Positions 1 through 8,412 of a DNA stretch of 38,238 nt are shown one piece after another. Location of the stretch: contig NZ_VTHK01000073.1 of the NCBI RefSeq assembly GCF_009765355.1, positions 1 to 38,238 on the forward strand, written 5' to 3'. Position numbers and translations under genes: made by a program. Position 1 is the stretch's first letter. Each line of letters begins with the position of its first letter. Origin of the DNA: Amycolatopsis anabasis (GTDB lineage: Bacteria > Actinomycetota > Actinomycetes > Mycobacteriales > Pseudonocardiaceae). The notes beneath the pieces are model-generated. The model was given only the letters and a program-made list of their open reading frames with translations, searched no databases and was not told the origin of the DNA.

Positions 1-167
1 GTACCAGCGGGCGCTGACAGCGCTCGGCGCTGCAGGCTGCATACGGAGATAAGCCCCGACTCGATACGCTGCTGCCCCGCAGGAAACACTGCCCCTGACC
101 AGCGGCTATGCCCCGGCGCGGCAGGTTTCCCGTATTTCCGGCGGCCCTCCTTCAGGGCTCGCGCAGC

Positions 168-207
168 GATAGGGGGCGCTGGCCAGACCTGGCCAGCGCC
201 CCCTATC
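168..207. terminator. Long perfect inverted repeat, terminator of the small exported protein gene
   Basis: Two 19-base arms (GATAGGGGGCGCTGGCCAG and its exact complement) are separated by only two bases. The hairpin begins 6 bases beyond the stop codon of the minus-strand gene at 214-495, the right place for an intrinsic terminator. There is no clear T-run, which is common for actinobacterial terminators. Confidence 0.8.
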
Positions 208-213
208 ACCGGA

Positions 214-495
214 TCACTTGGCGGAGAGGTCCGCCTCGGCGGTCGCGACCTCGGTGGTCGACTTGGTTGAGAGATCGCCCTTGTAGCCCGGGAGGTCGGC
301 CTGCCCGAGCGGGGTTCCGATGGCGTTGTCCGAAGTGTCGACGGGCACGGTCACGTTGGCGTCCAGAGGGGACGCGGGGGAGTCGGGGTTCACGCTGACG
401 TCACCCTTGATGTCGGCGCTGGCTGCGCCCGCGCCCAGCACGACCGCGGCCACCGCGCCGAAGCCCACGAGGGTTGTTTTGATGAGGTATCGCAT
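214..495 (-). CDS. Small exported protein of unknown function
   Basis: This encodes a 93-residue protein starting MRYLIKTT. The start is chosen at 495 because GGGAGG lies just upstream. Residues 1-27 form a typical signal peptide: Lys after the start, a hydrophobic core (VGFGAVAAVVLGAG) and an ASA-like cleavage site before Asp-Ile-Lys. The mature part of about 65 residues is acidic and rich in Asp, Ser, Thr and Val, with no cysteine and no recognisable domain. It is probably secreted or loosely wall-associated, and its role is unknown. It is monocistronic: a strong terminator follows, and two TCACGGT direct repeats lie about 80-100 bases upstream. Confidence 0.75.
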   Translation of the reverse strand: MRYLIKTTLVGFGAVAAVVLGAGAASADIKGDVSVNPDSPASPLDANVTVPVDTSDNAIGTPLGQADLPGYKGDLSTKSTTEVATAEADLSAK

Positions 496-570
496 GGCGA
501 CCTCCCTTTCACTGGAACAGGACACCCCTTAAGCCGCGCACCCGACCCACGGCGCTACTCCATTTGGCCT

Positions 571-599
571 ACCGTGACCAAATATATTACTCACCGTGA
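571..599 (-). promoter_or_regulatory. Two direct TCACGGT repeats upstream of the small exported protein gene
   Basis: ACCGTGA occurs at 571-577 and again at 593-599 (TCACGGT on the coding strand). The two copies are 22 bases apart, about two helical turns, and flank an A+T-rich stretch (AAATATATTA) that is rare in this G+C-rich window. This looks like a promoter with a tandem activator or repressor site for the gene starting at 495. Nothing else recognisable was seen between 600 and 915. Confidence 0.4.
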
Positions 600-915
600 T
601 CAACTCTTGATGCTGAGAGTGACGATATGGAAACCAGCCTTGGTGATGCCCCCGCAGGGAGATTTTCATGTCCGCCGACAATGGAGATCAGTGTCAGCCT
701 CGCTGCTTGGATAGGCCGCATCCGGGGGAACCCTCGTTCTCGATAGCCCTGACCAGCGGCTACGCGGGGCGCAGCCCGGCGCCGCTTGTGACTGCGGCTC
801 GCCGAGGAATTCCGGGCTCGCCAGACCCGCACCAGCAGAACACTGCCGCTCGACAGGGCTGAGCTGGTGGCGACCATCCATTCAGGACTCAAACTATTAC
901 TGATGGCATCGCGAA

Positions 916-1742
916 TTACGGTGTCGCGAGTTCTCCGGGCCGACGACGATGGGAGGCGTAGCTGGCCCAGGATGCTCCGGCCAGGGTGGCGTGGTCCTCG
1001 GCGCATTCGGCGGTGTAGCCGAGGGCCTGGGCGGCGACGGCGGGCGGCATCTCCAAGACGAGGGTGCGGATGGCGCCGAGCCGGGCGCCGAGCAGGTTGA
1101 TCCCGGACTTGGCCAGTTGGTTCATCAGGTAGGTCGAGTGAATGTGCTGCGCCGGTTGGTTTCCGGGAAACAGCCAGGGGCTGTTTCGGTTTGCCTCGAT
1201 GTTGCGCGGACCGCGATTGGCTGCATGATCCCGAAGTACCTGCCCGAAAGGTTCCGGGTACCGGGACCGGCCCGTGCGGGCCGAGGCTGATCCGGACTTC
1301 GACCCCGTCGAGGTCGAGGGCATCGATGGGGAGTGCAGCGATGCGAGTCAAACGGTTGAGCGAACAGCACGAGCAGCAGGGCAGCCGCGCGGTCTCGAAG
1401 GAAGTAGCGCCTGTCGGGGTCGATCACGTCGCGGAGCAACTGCAGGCGTTGTTCCTGAGTGATCGTTTCGCGGGCGGCGGATTGGTGGTAGGGAAGGTGC
1501 AGGTGACGGGGCATGGTGCCGTTCTTGGTGGCCCAGACGACGAATGCCCGGCTGCTCTGGCGACCAGAGTTGCCGGTGACGATCCAGGTGTCCAGGTGGG
1601 CCTGGGTGCAAGTCACCGGCGTCGCGCCGCGTTCACGGAGCCAGGCAAGGAAAGCGCGGGCGGAATTGATCCTCTCTCGGGCGCCATGCGTCAGCCCCGG
1701 TCTCAGCGGTTCGCGGGCCACACGCTGGCGGAGCTTGTGCAT
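916..1742 (-). pseudogene. Tyrosine recombinase-like integrase, broken by two frameshifts
   Basis: Three overlapping minus-strand frames read as one protein. Frame 1 (1742 to about 1353) gives an N-terminal SAM-like part ending in LLLVLFAQP. Frame 2 continues with TRIAALPIDALDLDGVEVRI. Frame 3 (to 916) gives LFPGNQPAQHIHSTYL and ends in ALGYTAECAEDHATLAGASW. The pattern is that of an actinobacterial phage-type integrase. The Arg in the second block fits the first catalytic Arg, but the HxxR and Tyr motifs are not convincing. Two indels make an active product unlikely, unless they are sequencing errors. A piece of the same C-terminus is found again near 20.7 kb on the other strand. Confidence 0.65.
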
Positions 1743-1808
1743 TCTCTGAACTACCAGCGGGCTCCCGTGACGGCCGGGTGTCCAGGAGAGGAAGACGCCT
1801 GATGAGGG

Positions 1809-2762
1809 TCAGTCGTTCCGCTGATCCAACTCACCTGCGGCGAGGTTGAACCGGTGGATCGTGCCGTCGTGTTCGCGGAAGGTGAAGATGTCGCCGCCGT
1901 ATTCGGGGGCGATCGCGTCGTGTTCCTCCCCGAGTTCGAAGCTGTCCGAATCGGGAAACGGCAGGCCCAGGATGTCGGTGACGTGGCCGATCACCTTCAG
2001 AACGTCGTTGGTCATGACCTCCATGGCGCTGGCGAGCGTGCGGAACTCGACGGGTTCGTCGCTGATCTGGAGTGACGGGAAGTAGGCGAAGGTCGGAATC
2101 ACGTCGGCGATGGACCGCGCACTGTTTCTGGGGCGCTTGAGCTTCAGCCGCATCACGACCGCGTTATCGCCTTCGACCTGCCCCTCGTGCCGCCACTCGT
2201 CGACGACCTCGAGCGGGGTTTCGGATCGGATCATCGTCAGGTCGAGGTCGATGGTGTTGCGGCCGACCACGTGCACGAACCGGTGCTTGTCGATGTTGGA
2301 CAGCCAGCGCAAGACCTCGAGCGGGGCGGTGTGCGCCTGGTCGCCGCCGTGGAAGGGCTGCATGGCCTCGATCAGGGCCCAGACGTCCGGCGCGACGAGC
2401 GTGCGGAGCTTCTGCTCAGCGATGGCGAAGCTGCTGGCCCTGGTGGTGATGGGGAACTGGACCTGCGTCGGCTTCGCGGGCTGCCCGGTGTGCATCACCG
2501 CGGCGGCCCAGAACGTGTGGTCGAGCGCGGCCCGGAGATTGGTGAGGATGTCCCCGATCAGGACGCTCCATCGCTCGGGGAACTGTTTCTTGATCTTGAG
2601 TCGCCAGTGGATCCTGATCAGTGGGTCGTCAGCGTCTTGGGCGTTGTCGCAGCGGACGTATTCATGACTGTCTTCGACAGCGAACTCTCGAATGCCGCGT
2701 CCGAGGATCCGCTGGAGCTCGACGGCGCGCGCCCACTTGATCCAGGCCGAACGCATCTCCAT
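1809..2762 (-). CDS. Conserved hypothetical protein
   Basis: This encodes 317 residues, mixed alpha/beta by composition, with no signal peptide and no transmembrane segment. The N-terminal half holds a helical stretch ERWSVLIGDILTNLRAALDH followed by tracts rich in Trp, Phe and His. The C-terminus is acidic. I do not recognise a named domain, but the DILTNLRAALDH motif recurs in uncharacterised soluble proteins of actinomycetes. It appears monocistronic: a broken integrase lies downstream and a 195-base gap lies upstream. A second Met at codon 3 is an alternative start. The function is unknown. Confidence 0.7.
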   Translation of the reverse strand: MEMRSAWIKWARAVELQRILGRGIREFAVEDSHEYVRCDNAQDADDPLIRIHWRLKIKKQFPERWSVLIGDILTNLRAALDHTFWAAAVMHTGQPAKPTQVQFPITTRASSFAIAEQKLRTLVAPDVWALIEAMQPFHGGDQAHTAPLEVLRWLSNIDKHRFVHVVGRNTIDLDLTMIRSETPLEVVDEWRHEGQVEGDNAVVMRLKLKRPRNSARSIADVIPTFAYFPSLQISDEPVEFRTLASAMEVMTNDVLKVIGHVTDILGLPFPDSDSFELGEEHDAIAPEYGGDIFTFREHDGTIHRFNLAAGELDQRND

Positions 2763-2922
2763 CGAACTATGTTAGGTCGGCGGGCGGCGGACCTTGGAGG
2801 CAAAGATAGCCGACAGCGACAGCGCCGTCTGCCGCCACGCGGCCTGCCACACCCACATCGGCATGTGCGTGCATTCATTGGAATGCGCGATCAGCGGCAG
2901 AAGCGGATGTTCGTGACTGTGC

Positions 2923-2934
2923 AGAAGCGCTTCT
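2923..2934. repeat. Short palindrome AGAAGCGCTTCT
   Basis: This 12-base perfect palindrome lies 24 bases beyond the end of the WYL regulator gene (minus strand). GCAGAAGCG also occurs about 23 bases earlier. It may be part of the 3' end signal of that gene, but it is too short to call a terminator. Confidence 0.3.
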
Positions 2935-2957
2935 CGGCGCAGGTGTGTGGTTGCGGC

Positions 2958-3941
2958 TCAGGGTTGTTGGATGTCTGGCATCGGTGAGTTGGTCGCGCCG
3001 GCTGAGAGCAGTTTGTTCGCCAGCGCGCGGCAGCGTCCTGCGAGTTCTGGAGGGTCGAGTACCTGGAAGTCGTGTCCTAGCAGGAGGACGTGCATGAGGA
3101 CGGCGTCGAGGTTGGCGGCGCCGCTGAGCACCTCGCAGCGCCGGTCGCCTCGCGGGCGTACGGCGGCAGCTGACGCCGAGATCTGCTTGCGCACGGTGTC
3201 GGCCGAGGCGTGCACGAGGAAGCGCGCTTGGTGGGGGTAGACCCGGCTCGCCACACCCTCCTGCACGTAGGTCGCCGCGTCGGGCGCCGCGCGTGGGTGG
3301 AAGCGCCAGGCCCGTGCGGACACAACGGTCATCCGGTCGACGCGGAAGGTGCGCCAGTCATCGCGGTCGAGGTCGTAGGCGAACAGGTACCAGCGTCGGT
3401 CGGAGGCGACCAGGCGGTAGGGCTCGACCCGCCGCCGTCGCGCCTCGCTGCCGGACGGGTAGTCGAAGCCGGCCTCGACCTCGTCGCGGCAGGCTCTGGC
3501 CAGCGTCATGAGCACCTCGGGGTCGACCGGGGTGCGGCCGGTGCCGAAGGAGTCCACCGAGTCGGACAGCGCGCGCACCTCGCGCCGCAGCCGGGTGGGC
3601 AGCACTCGGTCGAGCTTGGTCAGCGCCCGGAGCGGGGCGTCGCCGGCGCCGGCGACCGCGCCACCCGCGCCGACGAGCAGCGAGATCGCGGTGGCGATGG
3701 CCTCCTCGTCGTCGAAAAGCAGCGGCGGCAGGTCCTGCCCCGGCCCGAGCTGGTAGCCGCCGCCGACCCCCTGGCTGGCATGCACCGCATAGCCGAGCAT
3801 GCGCAGCCGCTCAACATCACGCCGTACCGTGCGCGGCGTGACCCCGAGCCGGTCGGCGAGCTCGGGGCCGGTCCAGACCGGGCGCTGCTGCAGCAGCGCG
3901 AGCAGGGTGAGCACCCGCTCCGTCGTACCCCGCTCATCCAT
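2958..3941 (-). CDS. YafY-type transcriptional regulator (DeoR-like HTH plus WYL domain)
   Basis: This encodes 327 residues, the usual length for the family. Residues 5-60 form a winged helix-turn-helix (VTPRTVRRDVERLRMLGYAV). The middle holds the segment typical of the family (LPPLLFDDEEAIATA). A WYL ligand-sensing domain follows around residues 140-220, with conserved VEPYRLV and RRWYLFAYD motifs, and a WCX-like C-terminus ends the protein. WYL regulators of this kind usually repress a divergent gene and respond to a small ligand. The gene is divergent from the DinB-VOC pair at 4003, and an 8-base inverted repeat in the 61-base gap is the probable operator. Confidence 0.9.
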   Translation of the reverse strand: MDERGTTERVLTLLALLQQRPVWTGPELADRLGVTPRTVRRDVERLRMLGYAVHASQGVGGGYQLGPGQDLPPLLFDDEEAIATAISLLVGAGGAVAGAGDAPLRALTKLDRVLPTRLRREVRALSDSVDSFGTGRTPVDPEVLMTLARACRDEVEAGFDYPSGSEARRRRVEPYRLVASDRRWYLFAYDLDRDDWRTFRVDRMTVVSARAWRFHPRAAPDAATYVQEGVASRVYPHQARFLVHASADTVRKQISASAAAVRPRGDRRCEVLSGAANLDAVLMHVLLLGHDFQVLDPPELAGRCRALANKLLSAGATNSPMPDIQQP

Positions 3942-3960
3942 GTCTCCACACTGCCAGAGA

Positions 3961-3983
3961 TAGCGGACCGATCCTGTCCGCTA
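3961..3983. promoter_or_regulatory. Inverted repeat between divergent WYL regulator and DinB gene
   Basis: TAGCGGAC and its complement GTCCGCTA are separated by 7 bases, in the only gap between the two divergent starts (3941 and 4003). The position fits an operator for the WYL regulator acting on both promoters. Confidence 0.55.
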
Positions 3984-4002
3984 AGGGTGACAGGGTGGCG
4001 CC

Positions 4003-4587
4003 ATGGGAGCAGACGAACTCGACTGGAACCGGACACTGCGTGAGCAGTGGGAGTTCCACTGGAACCACCAGCTCCGAGCCCGGCTCGACGGCCTCACCGA
4101 CGACGAGTACTTCTGGTCGCCGGTGCCGGACGCCTGGAGCGTGCGGCCGCGCGGCAGCTCGGCCACGCTCGTGCAGGTCGGTGCCGGGGACTTCACGATC
4201 GACTACGCCATCCCCGTGCCGGTCCCCGCGGCCTTCACCACGATCGCCTGGCGACTCGGTCACGTCATCGTCGGCGTGCTCGCCATGCGCAATGCGGCGC
4301 ACTTCGACGCGCCGGCGGCGTCGTGGGACACCTGGGAGTACGCGGGCAACGCGGCCACAGCGCTCGACCAGCTCGAGACCCAACTCGACGTCTGGCTGGC
4401 CGGGCTGCGCGGCCTCGGCGACGCCGGGCTCCGAGTCCCGGTCGGCGACAAGGAGCCCTACCCCGAGTCGCCCATGGCCGATCTGGTGCTGCACATTCAC
4501 CGCGAGCTGATCCACCACCTGTCCGAGGTCTGCCTGCTGCGCGACCTCTACCTGCACACGAATGCGACGAACGGAGCAACCCGATGA
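4003..4587 (+). CDS. DinB superfamily protein
   Basis: This encodes 194 residues. The N-terminal segment (LREQWEFHWNHQLRARLDGL) and PDAWSVRP are characteristic of DinB-like four-helix proteins. His residues suited to metal binding occur near residues 85 (RLGHVIVG) and 165-172 (LHIHRELIHHLSE). In actinobacteria such proteins include mycothiol-dependent transferases and isomerases; the substrate here cannot be read from sequence. The stop overlaps the start of the following VOC gene (ATGA), so the two are translationally coupled. Control probably comes from the divergent WYL regulator. Confidence 0.85.
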   Translation: MGADELDWNRTLREQWEFHWNHQLRARLDGLTDDEYFWSPVPDAWSVRPRGSSATLVQVGAGDFTIDYAIPVPVPAAFTTIAWRLGHVIVGVLAMRNAAHFDAPAASWDTWEYAGNAATALDQLETQLDVWLAGLRGLGDAGLRVPVGDKEPYPESPMADLVLHIHRELIHHLSEVCLLRDLYLHTNATNGATR

Positions 4588-5045
4588 GCCGTCACATCCA
4601 GGTCACCTTCGACGCACACGACCCGCGGGCACTGTCGACGTTCTGGCGCGACGTACTGGGTTATGTCCACCCCGGCCCGCCCGGAGTCGAGCTGCCCGAG
4701 GGCGCCGACCCCCTGGCCGCGTGGGACGACTTCCTCGCGCGGCTCGGCGTACCGGAGGAGCAGCGCAACTCGCGATCAGCCATCGAGGACCCGGACGGGC
4801 CCGGCCCACGACTGTTCTTCCAACAGATAACCGAGGACAAGGTCGTCGAGAACCGCGTCCACCTGGACGTCCGCGCGGCTCCCGGACTGCAGGGAGAAGA
4901 GCGGATGGCGGCGCTAGAGGCCGAATGCGACCGCCTCGTCGCGCTGGGAGCAACCCGGCTACGTCGTTACGAGCCCGAACCCCCGATGAGCGCCGGCCAC
5001 ATCGTGATGACCGACCCCGAAGGCAACACGTTCTGCCTGGACTGA
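4584..5045 (+). CDS. VOC (glyoxalase/bleomycin-resistance fold) family protein
   Basis: This encodes 153 residues starting MSRHIQVTFDAHDPRALSTF, the typical first beta-alpha unit of a VOC domain. A second unit follows with RVHLDVRAAPG and ends in DPEGNTFCLD. The fold often binds a metal through His and Glu, but here the last position is Cys within NTFCLD, so metal-independent binding or a different reaction is possible. The start overlaps the stop of the DinB gene by four bases, so they form an operon. The pairing of DinB and VOC proteins suggests thiol-linked detoxification, which is only an inference. Confidence 0.88.
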   Translation: MSRHIQVTFDAHDPRALSTFWRDVLGYVHPGPPGVELPEGADPLAAWDDFLARLGVPEEQRNSRSAIEDPDGPGPRLFFQQITEDKVVENRVHLDVRAAPGLQGEERMAALEAECDRLVALGATRLRRYEPEPPMSAGHIVMTDPEGNTFCLD

Positions 5046-5289
5046 CACAACCCAGCCGTCATCACAGAACCCGGGCCGAGCGGCGCCCTTCTCACCACGT
5101 CGCGCGGTCATCGGCATGTGCGTGTCTTCGTGCGAGAACGTCCTCATCGCGGCACGAGAGGATGTTCGATCTGAGTCGAACTTAGTGTTGTGCCATGGGC
5201 GTTGACAGGCCCGGTGGGCTGTGCCTGGCCAGATCGTGGAGAGGAATGCCCGGACTGCGGCGGCGAAGGTGTCGGGAGCGGAGCCGGCT

Positions 5290-5480
5290 TCAGCTCCCGA
5301 AGGCGCGCCGGTAGGCGGTGGGGGTGGTGTCCAGTACGCGCCGGAAGTGCAGTCGCAGGTTGGCGGCTGTGCCGAGTCCGCACTCGCGTGCCACGCGGTC
5401 GACTGGGTGGCCGGTGGTCTCCAGTTGGTGCGACTGCGCTGTCGCCCCGGTAGCGTCGAAGCGATCGCCGACGCACTCGC
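5290..5480 (-). pseudogene. C-terminal remnant of an AraC/GlxA-type regulator
   Basis: The minus strand ending at 5290 reads HQLETTGHPVDRVARECGLG, then NLRLHFRRVLDTTPTAYRRA and FGS-stop. This is the second helix-turn-helix of an AraC-family activator of the GlxA type (FR..L...P..YR..F). The first helix-turn-helix and the amidase-like sensor domain are missing, and the sequence before LETTG (ATGATAQSHQ) looks shortened by deletion. No start codon fits. The stretches 5046-5289 and 5481-5690 hold nothing else recognisable. Confidence 0.6.
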
Positions 5481-5692
5481 CCAGCGCGAGGATGTCAACT
5501 GGGTAGCCCTGAGCGCAGCTGGCTGCGAAATCACCTGCGCGACCCGGTCACGGACTCAAGAACAGCGCGAAGACCTTCTCCTGGAAGATGCAGGCGGGCC
5601 ACGCTGACACGAGCCTGCTGCCGCGTCCTCGCCGTGCGAAGGCCCGTGGCCGGTCCGGTGGCACACCGGCCCCGTCGCCCACATCCACCAAG

Positions 5693-5718
5693 CTAAAGCA
5701 ACAAAAATTTGCTATAGT
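5693..5718 (+). promoter_or_regulatory. Promoter/operator of the FAD monooxygenase gene
   Basis: CTAAAGCAACAAAAATTTGC is followed directly by TATAGT, a good -10 hexamer 44 bases before the ATG. GCAA and TTGC form the ends of an inverted repeat within it. A sequence identical at 16 of 20 positions (CTAAAGCCACCAATAGTTGC) is found on the minus strand at 8935-8954, upstream of the cupin gene. The TetR gene lies between these two operons and is the natural candidate to bind both sites. Confidence 0.6.
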
Positions 5719-5761
5719 CGTCGCGGATGGTGAAACGTGGACCCTGGGAGAGGAGGCCGGG

Positions 5762-6874
5762 ATGCGGATCCTGGTGAGTGGAGCAGGGGTGGCCGGCCTC
5801 AGCACGGGAATCGATCTGGCGCGTGCCGGGCACACGGTCGAGATCGTCGAGCGTTCCGGGCACCTGCGCACCAACGGTTCACCCATCGACGTGCGAGGTG
5901 ACTCCGTCGGGGTGATCGAGCGGATGGGGCTACTGGACGAGGTGATCGAGCATTCGATCACGATGACCGAGGGGGCGAAGTTCGTCGACGAGAACGGCGC
6001 TGTCATCGCCCCTCAGCCGATGTCGGAGACCAATGACTCCGATGACGATATCGAGATTCCCCGCGAAGACCTGATGCGGATTCTGCGGGAGGCTCTGCCG
6101 GAAGAAGCCCAGCTGCGTTTCGAGGACTCCGTGTGGACTCTGTCCGACGACGGCGGTCAGGTCACCGTCGTGTTCGAATCGGGGCGGGAAGGCCGGTACG
6201 ACCTCGTGGTCGGTGCGGACGGCGCGCACTCGAACGTGCGACGGCTGGTGTTCGGCCCGGAGCGGGAGTTCTCCCGGCATCTCGGCCTGTACGTCGCGAT
6301 CGGCGCCGCGCCCGCGGAGGCGGTCTCGGAAGGCGCGCCGCATTCGGTGCACATCCTCAATCTGCCGGGGCGGATGGCGTGCCTCGGCCGGTACCGGGAT
6401 CAGGCGCTCGCGATCTTCACCTTCCGCTCGGAGAAAATCGAGTACGATCACCACGATCTGGCCGCGCAGAAACGCATCCTCACCGATTTCTACGGCGAGG
6501 ACCGACAGTGGAGGATTCCTCAGCTGCTGGCCGCCGCCCAGGTGGACCCGGAGCTGTACTTCGACGCCATCGCCCAGATCCACATGCCGACGTGGCACCA
6601 GGGGCGCGTCGTCCTCCTCGGCGACGCCGCGCACTGCGCGACTCCGATGGCCGGGCGCGGCACCTCGCTGGCGCTGACTGGGGCATGGCTCCTGACCGAG
6701 GCTCTCGCCCGCCACGACGGCGACCACGCGGCGGCGTTCGCCGAGTACGAGCGGCGCCAGCGGCCCTACTCGGACAAGGCACAGGAGTCCGCGAACAGCG
6801 GGGCTGATCTCATCGTCCCTGCGACGTGGGAGGACATCGAGCGGCGCAACGCGCGGCTGCTGCCCGCGCGGTAG
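5762..6874 (+). CDS. FAD-dependent monooxygenase (PHBH/PheA class A type)
   Basis: This encodes 370 residues. The start at 5762 is chosen because AGGAGG lies 6-7 bases upstream and the protein then begins with the FAD-binding GAGVAG motif (MRILVSGAGVAGLSTG). The DG motif (DLVVGADGAHSNVRRL, about residues 155-170) and the GD motif (VVLLGDAAHCATPMAGRG, about residues 280-300) are all present. Class A flavoprotein monooxygenases hydroxylate aromatic or polyketide-like substrates with NAD(P)H and O2. A TetR gene follows on the same strand, and a cupin and an alpha/beta hydrolase lie nearby under a similar operator. This suggests oxygenation followed by hydrolysis of an aromatic compound or antibiotic; the substrate is not known. 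Confidence 0.92.
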   Translation: MRILVSGAGVAGLSTGIDLARAGHTVEIVERSGHLRTNGSPIDVRGDSVGVIERMGLLDEVIEHSITMTEGAKFVDENGAVIAPQPMSETNDSDDDIEIPREDLMRILREALPEEAQLRFEDSVWTLSDDGGQVTVVFESGREGRYDLVVGADGAHSNVRRLVFGPEREFSRHLGLYVAIGAAPAEAVSEGAPHSVHILNLPGRMACLGRYRDQALAIFTFRSEKIEYDHHDLAAQKRILTDFYGEDRQWRIPQLLAAAQVDPELYFDAIAQIHMPTWHQGRVVLLGDAAHCATPMAGRGTSLALTGAWLLTEALARHDGDHAAAFAEYERRQRPYSDKAQESANSGADLIVPATWEDIERRNARLLPAR

Positions 6875-6964
6875 GGCGTGCGGCATCATGCACCGGGGCC
6901 GGACCGGCGGCGCCGCCCCTGTGCTCGGTCGAACAGCCGCTGAGCAGCGAGTCTTCAGGGGTGA

Positions 6965-7594
6965 GTGACGGTGGCCGACCACCGCAGGGCGAGCAAAGAC
7001 GCCGGGAACGCGACACCGGCCCGTCGGCCGGGTGGACGGAACGCCCGCCTGCGTGAGCGCATGCTTGCCGCGGCCACCGAACTGGTGGCGCGGGATGGCA
7101 TCGAGAGGTTCCGCTACGAGGAAGTGGCCGAACTCGCCGGGGTGAACAAGACCACCGTCTACCGGAACTGGCCGGATCACGTCGAGCTGGTGATCGAAGC
7201 GCTGTCCTCGTTCGACGCGGACGCCGTCGCGGTGAAGGACTCCGGTGACCTCCGCGCGGACCTGGCCGACTTCCTCGTGGCCCTCGCCGATTCCCTGTCC
7301 ACTCCGCGCGGCCGCGCACTGTCGAACGTCGCGGCGTCGGCCCCGGCGAACGAAGAAGTGTTCGCGATCGTGGACGCCGCGCACGAACGGCGGATGGCGA
7401 CCATACGCCGGCGCCTGGAAAAGGCGTTCGAACGCGGCGAGCTGCCGCCGGTGGACGTCCATTTCCTCACGGAAATGCTGTCCGGCCCGGTGCATTTGCT
7501 CCTCCGCCGGGGCCGGCGGTCCTTCACTCGCGAGGACGCGGAGCAGGTCGTCGACATCATTCTGGCGGGTATTCACGCGGTGCACGCCGAATAG
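6965..7594 (+). CDS. TetR family transcriptional regulator
   Basis: This encodes 209 residues from a GTG start preceded by AGGGG. The N-terminal helix-turn-helix (residues 24-70) reads ATELVARDGIERFRYEEVAE and then LAGVNKTTVYRNW, a classic TetR DNA-binding domain. The C-terminal part is a TetR_C-like ligand-binding region (SRGRALSNVAAS-type segment, then HFLTEMLSGPVHLLLRRG). It lies 90 bases after the monooxygenase gene and is convergent with the hydrolase gene. The shared operator-like sequence ahead of both flanking operons suggests it represses both. Confidence 0.92.
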   Translation: MTVADHRRASKDAGNATPARRPGGRNARLRERMLAAATELVARDGIERFRYEEVAELAGVNKTTVYRNWPDHVELVIEALSSFDADAVAVKDSGDLRADLADFLVALADSLSTPRGRALSNVAASAPANEEVFAIVDAAHERRMATIRRRLEKAFERGELPPVDVHFLTEMLSGPVHLLLRRGRRSFTREDAEQVVDIILAGIHAVHAE

Positions 7595-7636
7595 GGCCGC
7601 GGTGGAACTTCACCCCGGCCCGGTCCGGCGGGTGGT

Positions 7637-8410
7637 CTACCGCGACGAGGTCAGGATGAAGTCGCGAAGCAGCGCGGCCACCTCGTGCTTGGCCTCCAGC
7701 GTGATCCCGTGCCGCATACCGGGAAGCACCTCGAGGCGGGCACCGGGGATCGCCTCGGCAATCTGCTGTCCGTACTCGACCTTGCCGAGCGGATCGTCGC
7801 CGCCGTAGATCAGCAGGGTGGGTGCGGTGATCTCGCCCAGACGGCCGAGGACGTCGAACTCACGGATCGCGTCCATCCGGCGCTTGTCCGCCCCGGCGGC
7901 GCGGTGGAGGAGAATCCGCCGGGCCTCGGCGAGCAGTTCGGGTGACTGCTGCCCTTTCCCGGACAGGACGGCGTCGAGCATCTTGGCCGCGCGATCTTCC
8001 GACGCATGAGTGAGGTTCTGCGCGGAGGCCGGCGCGGCGGAGAACCGCGGGATCGCGGTTCCGACGGTCAGCGTCCGCACGACCTCCGGCCGGCTGACCC
8101 CGACCTGCAAGGCGATGGCGCCGCCGTAGGAGGCACCGAAGATATGCGCGCGTTCGTAGCCGAGCCCTCGGATCAGGGCCGCGCAATCGTCGGCGAGATC
8201 CTCCACCCGGTAAGGCTCTGCGGGATTCGTGGAGTCGCCGGTATCGCGCTGGTCGTAAGCGATGGCCCGGATCCCGTCGCCGAGTACCGGCCGGAACGTG
8301 TCGTACTGGATGTGGCCGCTCTCCCCGCCGTGAAGCAGGACGAGCGGTTCACCGGAACCGGATTCTTCGTAGGCGATCGTGACGTCACCGTGGGAAATGT
8401 GCTGAATCAT
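7637..8410 (-). CDS. Alpha/beta hydrolase
   Basis: This encodes 257 residues of the alpha/beta hydrolase fold. The oxyanion-hole motif LLHGGESG is near residue 26. The nucleophile elbow GASYGG gives Ser94, the acid is Asp205 or Asp206 (YGGDDPLG), and the base is His234 (GMRHGI). The length and motifs resemble meta-cleavage-product hydrolases, haloperoxidases and esterases; the substrate is unknown. The start is 2 bases after the stop of the cupin gene, so the two form one operon. The shared operator suggests coordinate expression with the FAD monooxygenase. Confidence 0.92.
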   Translation of the reverse strand: MIQHISHGDVTIAYEESGSGEPLVLLHGGESGHIQYDTFRPVLGDGIRAIAYDQRDTGDSTNPAEPYRVEDLADDCAALIRGLGYERAHIFGASYGGAIALQVGVSRPEVVRTLTVGTAIPRFSAAPASAQNLTHASEDRAAKMLDAVLSGKGQQSPELLAEARRILLHRAAGADKRRMDAIREFDVLGRLGEITAPTLLIYGGDDPLGKVEYGQQIAEAIPGARLEVLPGMRHGITLEAKHEVAALLRDFILTSSR

Positions 8411-8412
8411 GG

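Noticed and set aside
5930..7585. 551-codon open frame on the minus strand
   Set aside because: It is the mirror of the FAD monooxygenase and TetR genes, with Arg/Gly/Val-rich composition and no motif. Both plus-strand genes have clear family motifs and ribosome binding sites.
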